64,000 nucleotides of DNA from Sphingobium sp. SYK-6 (GTDB lineage: Bacteria; Pseudomonadota; Alphaproteobacteria; Sphingomonadales; Sphingomonadaceae). The translations under genes were made by a program, and so were the position numbers. Below, one piece after another: positions 36,991 to 46,364 of this stretch (within the stretch, counting starts at the first letter, position 1; the number at the start of each line of letters is the position of its first letter). The DNA lies in contig NC_015976.1 of NCBI RefSeq assembly GCF_000283515.1, positions 558,001 through 622,000 on the forward strand, written 5' to 3'. The notes under the pieces are model-generated. The model was not told where the DNA came from and made no database searches. It saw nothing but the letters and a program-made list of their open reading frames with translations.

Positions 36991-38721
36991 ATGAGTATCT
37001 TTGCCCGCACTGCCGCTGCGCTCGACGGCCTGCTCGACGAGATGGTGGCCGCCGGAGAACTGCCCGCCGGCCTCAACCGGACGGCCGTGACCGTCGAGCC
37101 CCCGCGCGACCCTGCCCATGGCGACATGGCGACCAACGCCGCCATGGTGCTCGCCAAGCCGGCCGGCACCAATCCGCGCGCGCTCGCGGCGCTGATCGTG
37201 GCGCGGTTGAGTGCGCTGCCGGACGTGGAAAGCGTCGACATTGCCGGGCCCGGCTTCATCAACATGCGCCTCGTGCGGTCGGCATGGGAAGGCGAGCTGG
37301 CCGCCGTCCACGCGGGCGGCGCCGACTATGGCCGCTCCGCCACCGGCGCGGGCCGCACCGTCAATATCGAATATGTCTCTGCCAATCCGACGGGGCCCAT
37401 GCACATGGGCCATTGCCGCGGCGCGGTGGTGGGCGATGCGCTCGCCAGCCTGCTTGCCTTCAGCGGCTACGATGTCACCCGCGAATATTATATCAACGAT
37501 GCCGGCAGCCAGGTGGAGACGCTCGCCCGCTCCGTGCACCTGCGCTATCGCGAGGCGCTGGGCGAGGACATCGGCGAGATTCCCGAGGGCTTCTATCCCG
37601 GCGACTATCTGGTCCCCATCGGGCAGGCGCTCGCCGCCGAGTTCGGCGACACATATGTCGCCGCCGCCGATTCGCTCTGGCTGGAGCTGTTCCGCACGCG
37701 CGCCGTCGCGGCGATGATGGACATGATCCGCGACGATCTCGCTCTTCTTGGCATCCATCACGACCTCTTCTCCTCCGAGGCGGAAATGCAGCGCAGCGGC
37801 AAGGTGGACGCGGCGATCGCGCGGCTCGAGGGCATGGGGCTCATCTACGAAGGCACGCTCGAGAAGCCCAAGGGCGAGGCCGACGAGGACTGGGAGCCGG
37901 TGCCGATGGTGCTTTTCCGCGCCAGCCAGTTCGGCGACGACAGCGACCGGCCGGTGAAGCGGCCGAACGGGCAGTACACCTATTTCGGCAACGACCTCGC
38001 TTATCATGCCGAGAAGGCCAGCCGCGCGGACGAGCTGATCGACATCTGGGGTGCCGACCATGCCGGCACCGTCAAGCGCATCAAGGCCGCCGTCGCAGCG
38101 CTGACCGGCGGCAAGGCCAGGTTCGACGTCAAGCTCGTGCAGATGGTGCGGCTGCTGCGCGACGGCGAGCCGGTGAAGATGAGCAAGCGCTCGGGCAATT
38201 TCGTCACGCTCGCCGATGTGGTGGAGGAAGTGGGCAAGGATGTCGTGCGCTTCACCATGCTCACGCGCAAGGCGGACGCGCAGATGGACTTCGACTTCGC
38301 CAAGGTGGTGGAAGCCTCGAAGGACAATCCGGTGTTCTACGTGCAATATGCCCATGCCCGGATTTCCTCGCTCGGCCGGCGCGTGAAGGAGACATTTCCG
38401 GACACACTCCCGGCGCCCGACCTGTCCCGCTTCGGGGCGGAGGAGCTGGACCTCATCCGGCAGCTCGCGAATTTCCCGCGGGTGGTGGAGAGCGCCGCCC
38501 TGGCGCGCGAACCGCACAGAATTGCCTTCTATCTCTATGACTTGGCTGCATCTTTCCATGGCTGGTGGAATCTCGGCAACGATCAGCCCGAGCGGCGCGT
38601 CATCGTCGCGAGCGATGGCGCGATCACGGCGGCGCGACTGCACTTGAGCGCGGGAATCGGGCAGGTTATCAGGAACGGGCTCGCCCTGATGGGTGTCGCG
38701 GCGCTTGAGGAGATGAGCTGA
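36991..38721 (+). CDS. argS: Arginyl-tRNA synthetase
   Basis: 576 residues, class I. Visible: N-terminal Add1-like domain, the HIGH-type motif in SANPTGPMHMGHCRGAVVGD, the VQMVRLLRDGEPVKMSKRSGNF region with KMSKR, and a C-terminal anticodon-binding helical domain (ISSLGRRVKET, HRIAFYLYDLAASFHGWWN). It charges tRNA-Arg and needs the tRNA for amino-acid activation. Length matches the family. The stop overlaps the start of the SPOR gene by one base; it is the first gene of argS-SPOR-nagZ-scpA-scpB. Confidence 0.97.
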   Translation: MSIFARTAAALDGLLDEMVAAGELPAGLNRTAVTVEPPRDPAHGDMATNAAMVLAKPAGTNPRALAALIVARLSALPDVESVDIAGPGFINMRLVRSAWEGELAAVHAGGADYGRSATGAGRTVNIEYVSANPTGPMHMGHCRGAVVGDALASLLAFSGYDVTREYYINDAGSQVETLARSVHLRYREALGEDIGEIPEGFYPGDYLVPIGQALAAEFGDTYVAAADSLWLELFRTRAVAAMMDMIRDDLALLGIHHDLFSSEAEMQRSGKVDAAIARLEGMGLIYEGTLEKPKGEADEDWEPVPMVLFRASQFGDDSDRPVKRPNGQYTYFGNDLAYHAEKASRADELIDIWGADHAGTVKRIKAAVAALTGGKARFDVKLVQMVRLLRDGEPVKMSKRSGNFVTLADVVEEVGKDVVRFTMLTRKADAQMDFDFAKVVEASKDNPVFYVQYAHARISSLGRRVKETFPDTLPAPDLSRFGAEELDLIRQLANFPRVVESAALAREPHRIAFYLYDLAASFHGWWNLGNDQPERRVIVASDGAITAARLHLSAGIGQVIRNGLALMGVAALEEMS

Positions 38722-39464
38722 TGACTGCCGAACAGGGGGATGGTTTCAATCTGGACGATCGCGACCGACTGCCCTGGCTGGAGCCCGCCGGAGCCGAGGA
38801 AGAGCCGGAGCGCGCCTCGTCCGCGAAAGTGATCGGCCTCGTGCTGGCCGGGCTCGTTCTGCTCGGTGCCATCGTCGGCGGCGGCTACTGGCTCAAGAAC
38901 CGCAACGGCGCGGCAGGCGGAACGGAAGAAGCCCGGCTCATCCAGTCCGAGGGGCAGAGTTTCAAGATCCCCGCCAATGCCTCCGATGCCCGGGAATTCG
39001 ACGGGGAAGGCGACGCGGCCTTCGACGCGAGCGAGGGTGGCGAAGCCGCCGGCCGCATCGACGCCAGCAAGGCGCCCGAGGCGCCGCGGACCGACCTCAA
39101 GGCCGCGATCGAGCCGACGACGCCGCCAGCCCGCCCTGCCGCCGGCAAGCCCAATGTGACCGCGCCGGTCAAGACCGTCTCCGTCGCCTCGAAGAAGCCT
39201 GCGACCACGGCCGCGAGCGCGAGCGACGGCACCCCGCGCATCCAGCTCGGCGCTTTCGGCTCCAAGGAGATCGCGGAAGGCGTCTGGAAGAAACTGTCCG
39301 GCCGCTTCGAATATCTCACGCCGCTCGGCCATTCGGTGGAGCCGGTGGAGACCGGTGGCAAGACGCTGTACCGCCTTCGCGTGCCCATGGCCTCCGTCGC
39401 GGAAGCCGGGACGACCTGCGGCAAGCTCCGCGTGGCGGGCGAAAACTGCATGGTCGTCCGCTGA
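38721..39464 (+). CDS. SPOR domain membrane protein
   Basis: 247 residues. A short acidic cytoplasmic tail, one transmembrane helix at about 34-56 (VIGLVLAGLVLLGAIVGGGYW), a long low-complexity Ala/Pro/Lys periplasmic linker and a C-terminal SPOR domain (PRIQLGAFGSKEIAEGVWKKLSGRF ... YRLRVPMASVAEAGTTCGKLR) are read in order. SPOR domains bind denuded glycans at the division septum. The gene overlaps argS by one base and precedes nagZ, whose product recycles wall sugars. The role is likely in cell division or wall remodelling; the exact partner is unknown. Confidence 0.88.
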   Translation: MTAEQGDGFNLDDRDRLPWLEPAGAEEEPERASSAKVIGLVLAGLVLLGAIVGGGYWLKNRNGAAGGTEEARLIQSEGQSFKIPANASDAREFDGEGDAAFDASEGGEAAGRIDASKAPEAPRTDLKAAIEPTTPPARPAAGKPNVTAPVKTVSVASKKPATTAASASDGTPRIQLGAFGSKEIAEGVWKKLSGRFEYLTPLGHSVEPVETGGKTLYRLRVPMASVAEAGTTCGKLRVAGENCMVVR

Positions 39465-39492
39465 GCTGCATGGGGGAACCGGGGCACAGGCC

Positions 39493-40506
39493 ATGAAGCC
39501 AGTGATCTTCGGCCTTGCGGGCGCGCGAGTGAGCGAGGCGGAGCGCGCGCTGTTCCGCGCCTGCGATCCGGCGGGCTACATCCTCTTCGGCCGCAACATC
39601 CGCGACCGCGCGCAGGTCCGCGCGCTGACCGGCGAGCTGCGCGAGATCGCCGGGCGCGACGATCTGTTCATAATGGTCGATCAGGAAGGCGGCCGGGTCG
39701 CGCGGATGCGCGCGCCGGAATGGCCGGATTATCCACCCGCCGCCGCGTTCGACGCACTTTACGAGCTGGCCCCATCGAGCGCGATCGAGGCGGCGCGCTG
39801 CAACGCGCGCGCGCTCGGCGCGATGCTGGCCGAGGTCGGCATCACGGCGGACGCGGCGCCGGTGCTGGACGTGCGGCAGGAAGGCGCCAGCGATATCGTG
39901 GGCGATCGGTCGTTCGGCAGCGAGCCGATGCGCGTCGCGGCGCTCGGCCGCGCGACGCTGGACGGCCTGCGGGCCGGCGGCGCGGTGGGCATCGTCAAGC
40001 ATATGCCGGGTCATGGCCGGGCGCTGGTGGACAGCCATCATGCGCTGCCCACCGTCACCGCGAGCAGCTGGGACCTGGAAAGCGACATGGCGCCGTTCCG
40101 CGCGCTCAACGGCGCGCCGGCGGGCATGACGGCCCATATCGTCTACACTGCCTGGGACGCGGAGCGCCCCGCCAGCCTTTCGCCGCGCGTGATCGGCGAG
40201 ATCATTCGCGGCGCCATCGGCTTTGACGGGCTGCTGATGTCCGACGATCTCGACATGAAGGCCCTGAGCGGTGCGGCGGACGAACTGGCGGCCGGCGTCA
40301 TCGCGGCGGGCTGCGATCTCGCGCTCAATTGCTGGGGCCGGATGGCGGAAATGACCGCCATCGCCGCCCGGCTGCCCGACATGAGCGATCGCGGACGCGA
40401 GCGACTGGCGCGGGCGATGGAGACGATCGCCGACGGGCCGGACGCGGACTGGCCGATCGAACTGTCGCTCGCCACGCGCGATGCCCTGCTGGCGCAACGG
40501 GCATGA
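39493..40506 (+). CDS. nagZ: Beta-N-acetylhexosaminidase
   Basis: 337 residues, glycoside hydrolase family 3. It removes GlcNAc from anhydro-muropeptides in the cytoplasm during peptidoglycan recycling. KHMPGHGRALVDSHHALP is the GH3 NagZ motif with the catalytic His of the Asp-His dyad. MVDQEGGRVARMR binds substrate, and GLLMSDDLDMKAL contains the nucleophile Asp. Length matches NagZ. It follows the SPOR gene by 28 nt and overlaps scpA by ATGA. No ampD is in the window. Confidence 0.95.
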   Translation: MKPVIFGLAGARVSEAERALFRACDPAGYILFGRNIRDRAQVRALTGELREIAGRDDLFIMVDQEGGRVARMRAPEWPDYPPAAAFDALYELAPSSAIEAARCNARALGAMLAEVGITADAAPVLDVRQEGASDIVGDRSFGSEPMRVAALGRATLDGLRAGGAVGIVKHMPGHGRALVDSHHALPTVTASSWDLESDMAPFRALNGAPAGMTAHIVYTAWDAERPASLSPRVIGEIIRGAIGFDGLLMSDDLDMKALSGAADELAAGVIAAGCDLALNCWGRMAEMTAIAARLPDMSDRGRERLARAMETIADGPDADWPIELSLATRDALLAQRA

Positions 40507-41372
40507 GCGGGGACGCCGGCTCCGGGGCGGGGGCGTCGGCGGACATGGATCGGGTCGGCATGGCCGGCGATCCGCCCCGCGATCCGCCCCGCGACATCGA
40601 CTGGAACGAGCCCGTCCGCCGGGCGCCGGGGGAGGCCGTGCTCACTGTCTCGGTGGAGAGCTGGGAAGGGCCGCTCGACGTGCTGCTCGCACTGGCGCGG
40701 ACGCAGAAAGTGGACCTGCGCGAAATCTCCATCCTCGCCCTTGTCGAGCAATATCTGCACTTCATCGAGGAAGCGGCCGAGCTCCGGCTGGAGCTGGCGG
40801 CGGACTATCTCGTGATGGCGGCCTGGCTGGCCTATCTCAAGTCCGGCCTGTTGCTGCCCCGGGAAGCCCAGCCCGATCCCTCGCCCGAGGAACTGGCGCT
40901 GCGCCTGCATCTGCGCCTGCAGCGGCTGGAAGCGATGCGCGAGGCGGGCGCCCGGCTGCTGGCCCGCGACCAGATCGGCCGCGACGTGTTCGTCCGGCCC
41001 GCGCCGGAAGGGCTGCATCGCCCGCGCGCGATCGTCTGGCGCGCGAGCCTTTATGATCTCATCCAGGCTTATGGGCAGGTGAAGGCGCGCACGGCGCCGC
41101 GCATCCATATCGTTCATCGCCGGCCGGTGATGACGCTGGACGAAGCGATCGAACGGGTCTCGCGGCTGGTCGGCATGGAGATCGACTGGGCCGCGCTCGG
41201 CCGCTTCCTGCCCGACACGGCCGATCCGCAGCTGCGCCGCTCGGCGCTGGCGAGCAGCTTCGTGGCGGCGCTGGAGCTGGCCCGGCAAGGCCGGGTGGAG
41301 CTTCGGCAGGAAGGGATTTTCGAGCCGCTCTATCTTAGGGCTGCGTCGCGCCCGGCGGGAGCAGGCGCATGA
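40503..41372 (+). CDS. scpA: Segregation and condensation protein A
   Basis: 289 residues; ATG 40503 overlaps the nagZ stop by 4 nt. ScpA is the kleisin subunit that bridges SMC heads and, with ScpB, condenses and segregates chromosomes. The N-terminal block LTVSVESWEGPLDVLLALARTQKVDLREISILALVEQYL is diagnostic, as are the LELAADYLVMAAWLAYLKSGLLLP segment and the C-terminal winged helix (LRRSALASSFVAALELARQGRVELRQEGIFEPLYL). Length is normal. The N-terminal 40 residues are Gly/Asp/Pro-rich and poorly conserved; a later start at GTG/ATG is possible. Confidence 0.93.
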   Translation: MSGDAGSGAGASADMDRVGMAGDPPRDPPRDIDWNEPVRRAPGEAVLTVSVESWEGPLDVLLALARTQKVDLREISILALVEQYLHFIEEAAELRLELAADYLVMAAWLAYLKSGLLLPREAQPDPSPEELALRLHLRLQRLEAMREAGARLLARDQIGRDVFVRPAPEGLHRPRAIVWRASLYDLIQAYGQVKARTAPRIHIVHRRPVMTLDEAIERVSRLVGMEIDWAALGRFLPDTADPQLRRSALASSFVAALELARQGRVELRQEGIFEPLYLRAASRPAGAGA

Positions 41373-41980
41373 CGGGGGACATGGCCGCGCGGCTGGTGGA
41401 AGCCGTGCTTTTCGCTGCCGAGGGGCCGCTGACACCGCAGGAAATCGCGCGCCATGCCGGGCTGGAAGGCAGCGCGCTGCCGCATCTCGCGGCCCTTGCC
41501 GATCATTATGCCGGGCGCGGCATCGAGCTCGTCGAGCGTGGGGGGCGCTGGCATTTCCAGACCGCGGCGGACCTTTCCCACATCCTGCGGCGCGAGCGCG
41601 AGGAGCCGCGCAAGCTCTCCCGCGCCGCCGTCGAGACGCTGGCGATCATTGCTTATCATGAGCCGGTGAGCCGCGCCGAGATCGAGGCGATTCGCGGCGT
41701 GCAGGTGGCGAAGGGGACGCTTGACGTGCTCATGGAAGCGGGATGGGTGCAGCCGGCGGGCCGGCGCGAAGTGCCCGGGCGGCCCCTCATTTATGCCACG
41801 ACGCCCGATTTCCTCAGCCATTTCGGCCTTGCCAGTCGCCGCGATCTGCCGGGAATCGACGATCTGCGGGCAGCCGGTCTCCTCGATCCCGTCGACCTCG
41901 CCATGGAAGCCGCGGAAGCGCATTCGCTGCTGGAAGGGGAGGACGAGGATGAAGCGCGGGACGAGCCGGAAGACGAGTGA
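41369..41980 (+). CDS. scpB: Segregation and condensation protein B
   Basis: 203 residues, overlapping scpA by 4 nt. Two tandem winged-helix domains: LVEAVLFAAEGPLTPQEIARHAG and RKLSRAAVETLAIIAYHEPVSRAEIEAIRGVQVAKGTLDVLMEAGWVQPAGRREVPGRPLIYATTPDFLSHFGL. The latter is the diagnostic ScpB core. The C-terminus is strongly acidic (EGEDEDEARDEPEDE). It dimerises and clamps ScpA on SMC. The final gene of the argS-scpB run; tatA follows after 153 nt with its own ribosome binding site. Confidence 0.95.
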   Translation: MTGDMAARLVEAVLFAAEGPLTPQEIARHAGLEGSALPHLAALADHYAGRGIELVERGGRWHFQTAADLSHILRREREEPRKLSRAAVETLAIIAYHEPVSRAEIEAIRGVQVAKGTLDVLMEAGWVQPAGRREVPGRPLIYATTPDFLSHFGLASRRDLPGIDDLRAAGLLDPVDLAMEAAEAHSLLEGEDEDEARDEPEDE

Positions 41981-42133
41981 CTCGCGATTTTCCGGCCGGA
42001 CGTCCCGGATTTGTCACGATCACCGGGCATGGCGCGCTGCCCGCATGACATCATGGCGGACAATCGACGCCGCCATGCATTGCGCATCGCGCCCGCAGGC
42101 CCTAGTTAGATCGGATTGACAGGAGAATTTCGC

Positions 42134-42379
42134 ATGGGTTTCGGTTCCCCCCTGCATTGGATCGTTCTGGTCCTGGTCGTCGTGCTGCTGTTCGGCGGCG
42201 GTCGCATTTCGGGTTTGATGGGCGACGTCGCCAAGGGCATCAAGAGCTTCAAGAAGGGGCTCGCCGATGACGAGGATGAGACGGCGGCCTCGGCCAAGCC
42301 CGCGCAGCGGATCGAGCAGCGTCCCGTGGCTGCTGGCGAGCAGGCCGCGACGCGCGACGAGCAGAAGCTCGATAGCTGA
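42134..42379 (+). CDS. tatA: Sec-independent translocase subunit TatA
   Basis: 81 residues from ATG 42134, preceded by AGGAGAATTTCGC; an in-frame TTG at 42116 is not needed. Pattern: one N-terminal membrane helix ([18 protein letters not shown]), the [24 protein letters not shown] amphipathic helix, then an acidic hydrophilic tail. TatA oligomerises into the pore of the twin-arginine translocase, which exports folded proteins. It heads tatA-tatB-tatC; 32 nt to tatB. Confidence 0.95.
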   Translation: MGFGSPLHWIVLVLVVVLLFGGGRISGLMGDVAKGIKSFKKGLADDEDETAASAKPAQRIEQRPVAAGEQAATRDEQKLDS

Positions 42380-42411
42380 TTTCAACGCGCTGACACGGCG
42401 GGCCGCCTGCA

Positions 42412-42870
42412 ATGCTTGATATCGGCTCGTCCGAGCTGCTGCTGATCATCATCGTGGCGATCGTCGTGATCGGCCCGAAGGATCTGCCGCGCGCGCTCTA
42501 CAAGGTCGGGCAGGTGGTCGGGAAAGCGCGCGGCATGGCGCGTCATTTCCGCACGGGCCTCGATGCCATGGTCCGCGAGGCGGAACTGGAAGAGCTGCAA
42601 AAGCAATGGGCCCGCGAGAATGAGCGGATCATGCGCGAGACGCAGCTCCCTGGCATGAGCACGTCCGCGACCGCGTCCGCTTCCGCAGCGGACGGCGCGC
42701 CCGCGCCTGCCCTCGAGTCGCCCGGCGCTTCTCCGGAAGGGACATCCACCGCTGAGAGCGCGTCGCCTCCGGGCGAGGCAGTGCCGCCATCGCCATCCCT
42801 CGCCGGCACGGACCAGCCCTCGCTCCCGCTCGACGGAGGCACAGAGCCGCCCAAGGGGTCCGCGGCATGA
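42412..42870 (+). CDS. tatB: Sec-independent translocase subunit TatB
   Basis: 152 residues. The N-terminus [30 protein letters not shown] is the classic TatB membrane helix and hinge, with Glu8 in the conserved polar position. An amphipathic helix and a long Ser/Pro/Ala-rich acidic tail follow. TatB forms the substrate-receptor complex with TatC. It overlaps tatC by 4 nt (ATGA). Confidence 0.95.
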   Translation: MLDIGSSELLLIIIVAIVVIGPKDLPRALYKVGQVVGKARGMARHFRTGLDAMVREAELEELQKQWARENERIMRETQLPGMSTSATASASAADGAPAPALESPGASPEGTSTAESASPPGEAVPPSPSLAGTDQPSLPLDGGTEPPKGSAA

Positions 42871-43640
42871 TGGACATCGACGAAAGCAAGGCCCCGTTGC
42901 TCGATCATCTGATCGAGCTGCGCAAGCGGCTGCTCGTCTGCGTCTGGGCCTTGTTCCTCTCCGGCGGCATCTGCTACTATTTCGCCAGTGAAATCCTCGG
43001 TTTTCTGATCCAGCCGCTGAAGGACAGCTTTGGCCCCGGGCAGGGGCGGCTGGTCTACACCAAGCTCTACGAGGCCTTTTTCGTGGAGCTGAAGGTTGCC
43101 CTCTTCGGCGCGCTGTTCATTTCCTTCCCGATCACCGCGAACCAGCTCTGGGCTTTCATCGCGCCCGGCCTCTACGCCAAGGAGAAGCGGGCGCTGCTGC
43201 CCTTCCTTCTCGCCACGCCCGTGCTGTTCTTCTCGGGTGCGGCGTTCGCTTATTATCTGGTGATGCCGACGGCCTTCCATTTCTTCCTGAACTTTCAGGG
43301 GGAAGCGGGCGGGCTCGATGTCGAGGCGCTGCCCAGCATGGAAAGCTATCTCGGCCTCGTCATGCAATTCATCCTGGCGTTCGGCATCAGCTTCCTGCTG
43401 CCGGTGCTGGTGATGCTGCTCAACCGGGCCGGCATCGTGACGCGCGCACAGCTAGCTGGTGCGCGCCGCTACGTGATTGTCGGGGCGGTCGCGCTGGCGG
43501 CCGTGCTGACGCCGCCGGACGTGATCTCGCAGCTCATGCTCGCGATCCCGCTGTGCCTGCTCTACGAACTCGCGCTGATCGCGATCTGGTTCACCGATCG
43601 CCGCAGCGCGCGCGAACAGGCGCTGGCAGAAGTAGAGTAG
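42867..43640 (+). CDS. tatC: Sec-independent translocase subunit TatC
   Basis: 257 residues with six hydrophobic segments. The N-terminal [17 protein letters not shown] motif, which binds the twin-arginine signal, and the [26 protein letters not shown] and [14 protein letters not shown] blocks are canonical. The later [24 protein letters not shown] segment closes the core. TatC recognises twin-arginine signal peptides in the inner membrane. The gene ends the operon and is convergent with the cell-wall hydrolase gene over 24 nt. Confidence 0.97.
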   Translation: MMDIDESKAPLLDHLIELRKRLLVCVWALFLSGGICYYFASEILGFLIQPLKDSFGPGQGRLVYTKLYEAFFVELKVALFGALFISFPITANQLWAFIAPGLYAKEKRALLPFLLATPVLFFSGAAFAYYLVMPTAFHFFLNFQGEAGGLDVEALPSMESYLGLVMQFILAFGISFLLPVLVMLLNRAGIVTRAQLAGARRYVIVGAVALAAVLTPPDVISQLMLAIPLCLLYELALIAIWFTDRRSAREQALAEVE

Positions 43641-43664
43641 TTTCCCCACAGGCTGTCGCCAGCC

Positions 43665-44726
43665 CTAGCGAAGCGACCGGCCGCTTTCGAGATATTCGCG
43701 CTTGATGTGCGATTCCGGGAGGCCGCGCGCGGCGCTCTCCTGTGGGACTTGCTGGAGGGAGGCGGGCGCCGCGCTGGGGGAGCGGGGCGCCAGGTCGCGC
43801 ATCGGCACCGTATCGGCGACCGGCAGAGCGGACAGGGCCGGCATGGCGAAGGCTGCCTTGCGCGGATCGATATAGGCGTTGGCGCCCGGTCCGTTCACGC
43901 TCTCGATGCCCGCATAGGATGCGCGGAACCGGGTGGGCAGGCCGGCATCGCCCGGCGCGCGGTAGAAGACGTGCGCGCCGATGATCGCGACGGGGTGCAT
44001 CCGGCTCGCCCAGCCGGGAAACACCGTCATGGCATGATAGAAAGTCGCGTGGCCGGCGGGCGCGAAGGTCGCGCCGCCGAGCGCGGCCTGCGCGACGCGG
44101 CGGGCCCTCAGCCAGCGGCCGGGCTCGGGCGCGCGGGCCATGGCGCCATTGCAGGCGAAGGTGAACTGGCAGCGCAGGTCGTCCCGCTCCGTGCCTTCGT
44201 AGACGACGCCGCAGACGCTGTTCGGCCAGTCCGGATGGCGCACCCGGTTGAGGATCACCTGCGCGATGGCGCGCTGTCCTTCCTCCGGCTCGTTGGCGCC
44301 CTCATAATAGATGGCGTTGGTGAGGCAGGAGAGGGCGCGCATCCGGTCGATCGCGGTGCGGCCGGCAAAGCGATGAGGGGCGGGCGGCGCGCCGATATCG
44401 ATGGCGAGAATGTGCCGGTTGCCGCGCCATTGCGGGGGCAGGCCGTCGACACGGCGCGCGGCCTGATCCGCCGTCGGCATCAGGGCGCCTTCCGCGTAGA
44501 AATAGGCCGATCCGGGAAAAGTCGCGCCCGGCTGTGCGAAGGAGGCCGGGGTGCCGGAGCCGGCGGGTTCATGGCCTCCCGCGATCTCGCTCGCCGCCAT
44601 GGGAATGAGCCGCAGGCCCAGCGCCAGGAACGCGAACGGCAAGATCCAGCGCCAGACCGACAGGCCACTGCGCGGCGCAAGGGCGTGGGCGCGCGAGCTC
44701 TGTAGGGCAGGGGCGATCGGCGGCAT
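43665..44726 (-). CDS. SleB-type cell-wall hydrolase (Hydrolase_2)
   Basis: 353 residues from ATG 44726. A membrane anchor at about 25-45 (WRWILPFAFLALGLRLI) is followed by a spacer and the catalytic domain: LTNAIYYEGANEPEEGQRAIAQVILNRVRHPDWPNSVCGVVYEG, with the conserved active-site Glu, and CQFTFACNG ... FYHAMTVFPGWASRM. These enzymes are lytic transglycosylase-like peptidoglycan hydrolases named from the Bacillus spore-cortex protein; in alphaproteobacteria they act in the periplasm. The C-terminal 90 residues are low-complexity. It is convergent with tatC and divergent from cysK. Confidence 0.9.
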   Translation of the reverse strand: MPPIAPALQSSRAHALAPRSGLSVWRWILPFAFLALGLRLIPMAASEIAGGHEPAGSGTPASFAQPGATFPGSAYFYAEGALMPTADQAARRVDGLPPQWRGNRHILAIDIGAPPAPHRFAGRTAIDRMRALSCLTNAIYYEGANEPEEGQRAIAQVILNRVRHPDWPNSVCGVVYEGTERDDLRCQFTFACNGAMARAPEPGRWLRARRVAQAALGGATFAPAGHATFYHAMTVFPGWASRMHPVAIIGAHVFYRAPGDAGLPTRFRASYAGIESVNGPGANAYIDPRKAAFAMPALSALPVADTVPMRDLAPRSPSAAPASLQQVPQESAARGLPESHIKREYLESGRSLR

Positions 44727-44925
44727 GGCGCTTCCTATCACAAGCGGCGTAAATTTTCCCGAAAGCCGTGCGCCGGGCGGAGCGCGAACCGGCCGGGGAA
44801 GCCTGCCGGCGCGGCCCCGTGGGAACACCGGTGCATATGAGGACAGCAGGCGCCCAATCTGCGCTTGCGGGCGCGCGCAATCTCCTTGCTTGCCGTGCGC
44901 GTGCAGGCATCCTACGTCAGGGCGC

Positions 44926-45912
44926 ATGACCCTTCACAGCAACACGCTTTCCCTGATCGGCAACACGCCGCTCGTGCGCCTTGCCGGTCCATCGGAGGCA
45001 AGCGGCGCCGAGATCTACGGCAAGTGCGAATTCATGAACCCCGGCGCATCGGTGAAGGACCGTGCCGCGCTCTCCATCGTCGAGGATGCCGAGGAGAAGG
45101 GACTGCTCCTGCCCGGCGGCACCATTGTCGAGGGCACGGCGGGCAATACCGGCATCGGCCTGGCGCTGGTTGGCAATGCCAAGGGCTATCGCACGATCAT
45201 CGTCATGCCCGAGACGCAGAGCCAGGAGAAGAAGGATACGCTGCGCGCGCTCGGCGCGGAGCTGGTGCTGGTGCCGGCCGCGCCCTTCTCCAATCCCGGC
45301 CATTTCGTGCATACTTCCCGCCGGATCGCGGAGGAGACGCCGAACGCGATCTGGGCCAACCAGTTCGACAATATCGCCAATCGCCGCGCCCATATCACCG
45401 GCACGGCCGAAGAGATCTGGGCGCAGATGGAAGGCCGGATCGACGGGTTCACCTGCGCGGCGGGTACCGGCGGCACCATCGCGGGCGTCGGGCTTGGCCT
45501 CAAGGAGAAGGACGAGCGCATCGCCATCGCGCTCACCGATCCGCATGGCGCGGCGCTCTATAATTATTATGCCCATGGCGAGCTGAAGGCGGAAGGATCG
45601 TCGGTCGCCGAGGGCATCGGGCAGGGCCGCATCACCGCCAATCTCGAGGGCGCGCCGATCGACACGCAGTTCCGCATTTCCGATGCCGAGGGCCTGCACT
45701 GGGTGGAAAAGCTGATGGGCGAGGGGCTGTGCGTGGGCCTTTCCACGGGCATCAATGTCGCGGGCGCGGTGGCGCTGGGGCGGGCGCTGGGGCCGGGCAG
45801 CCGGGTCGTCACCATCCTGTGCGACACCGGCCTGCGCTATCTCTCGACTCTCTACAATCGTGACTGGCTCGAATCGAAGGGGTTGACGCCATTCCCATGG
45901 CTGTCCAACTAA
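44926..45912 (+). CDS. cysK: Cysteine synthase (O-acetylserine sulfhydrylase)
   Basis: 328 residues, PLP enzyme of fold II. It makes cysteine from O-acetylserine and sulfide. The opening SLIGNTPLVRL, the PLP lysine in MNPGASVKDRAALSIV, the acetate-binding VEGTAGNTGIGLALVG, and GTGGTIAGVGLGLKEK are present. The C-terminal half differs from E. coli CysK (YYAHGELKAEGSSVAEGIGQGRITANLEG); this subfamily is common in alphaproteobacteria and also resembles cystathionine beta-synthase relatives. The ribosome binding site is weak (GTCAGGGCGC). The 199-nt gap to the hydrolase start holds no gene. Confidence 0.92.
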   Translation: MTLHSNTLSLIGNTPLVRLAGPSEASGAEIYGKCEFMNPGASVKDRAALSIVEDAEEKGLLLPGGTIVEGTAGNTGIGLALVGNAKGYRTIIVMPETQSQEKKDTLRALGAELVLVPAAPFSNPGHFVHTSRRIAEETPNAIWANQFDNIANRRAHITGTAEEIWAQMEGRIDGFTCAAGTGGTIAGVGLGLKEKDERIAIALTDPHGAALYNYYAHGELKAEGSSVAEGIGQGRITANLEGAPIDTQFRISDAEGLHWVEKLMGEGLCVGLSTGINVAGAVALGRALGPGSRVVTILCDTGLRYLSTLYNRDWLESKGLTPFPWLSN

Positions 45913-45970
45913 GGCTCGGGGTGGATCGGCCGCGCTGGGTAGCGTCGGCTGGCCGACCGGGAGTTTGAGC

Positions 45971-46357
45971 GTGGCTCAAAAAGGCGAAGTGCGCGCCCAT
46001 CGCGAGGAACTGCAGCGTGTCCAGATCGGTCTTGTCGGTCTGGCGGCGGTCCTGTTGATCGTCACCCTTGCCAATCTCGTGGTGCAGACCGCGCGGGGAG
46101 ACAAGTCGAGCAACGGCACCCCGGTAGTGATCGACGAGAGCGCGATCGGCATCGTGGTGCCCAATGGCAGCGGCAGTGCCCAGCCGAGCGCGAACGAGCC
46201 GCTCGCCGACCTTGGCGTGACGCCGACCGCGGACAGCGCGGCCGCACCCGCGCCCCAGTCCACCGCGCCGAGCGGTGCCGTGCCCGACCTCGAACCTGAC
46301 CCGCGCCTGCGCGAACGCATGGACCAGGACGCCGATCGCACCAATTCCACGCGCTGA
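45971..46357 (+). CDS. Conserved hypothetical single-pass membrane protein
   Basis: 128 residues from GTG 45971, which has GGGAG 8 nt upstream; a TTG six nt earlier is also possible. One transmembrane helix at about 18-40 (IGLVGLAAVLLIVTLANLVVQTA) after a charged N-terminus, then an acidic, Pro/Ala/Ser-rich soluble tail ending in RLRERMDQDADRTNSTR. The topology suggests a bitopic protein with the tail in the periplasm. No family was recognised. The stop precedes the next gene by 7 nt, so the two are likely co-expressed upstream of the division cluster. Confidence 0.7.
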   Translation: MAQKGEVRAHREELQRVQIGLVGLAAVLLIVTLANLVVQTARGDKSSNGTPVVIDESAIGIVVPNGSGSAQPSANEPLADLGVTPTADSAAAPAPQSTAPSGAVPDLEPDPRLRERMDQDADRTNSTR

Positions 46358-46364
46358 TCCGGCC

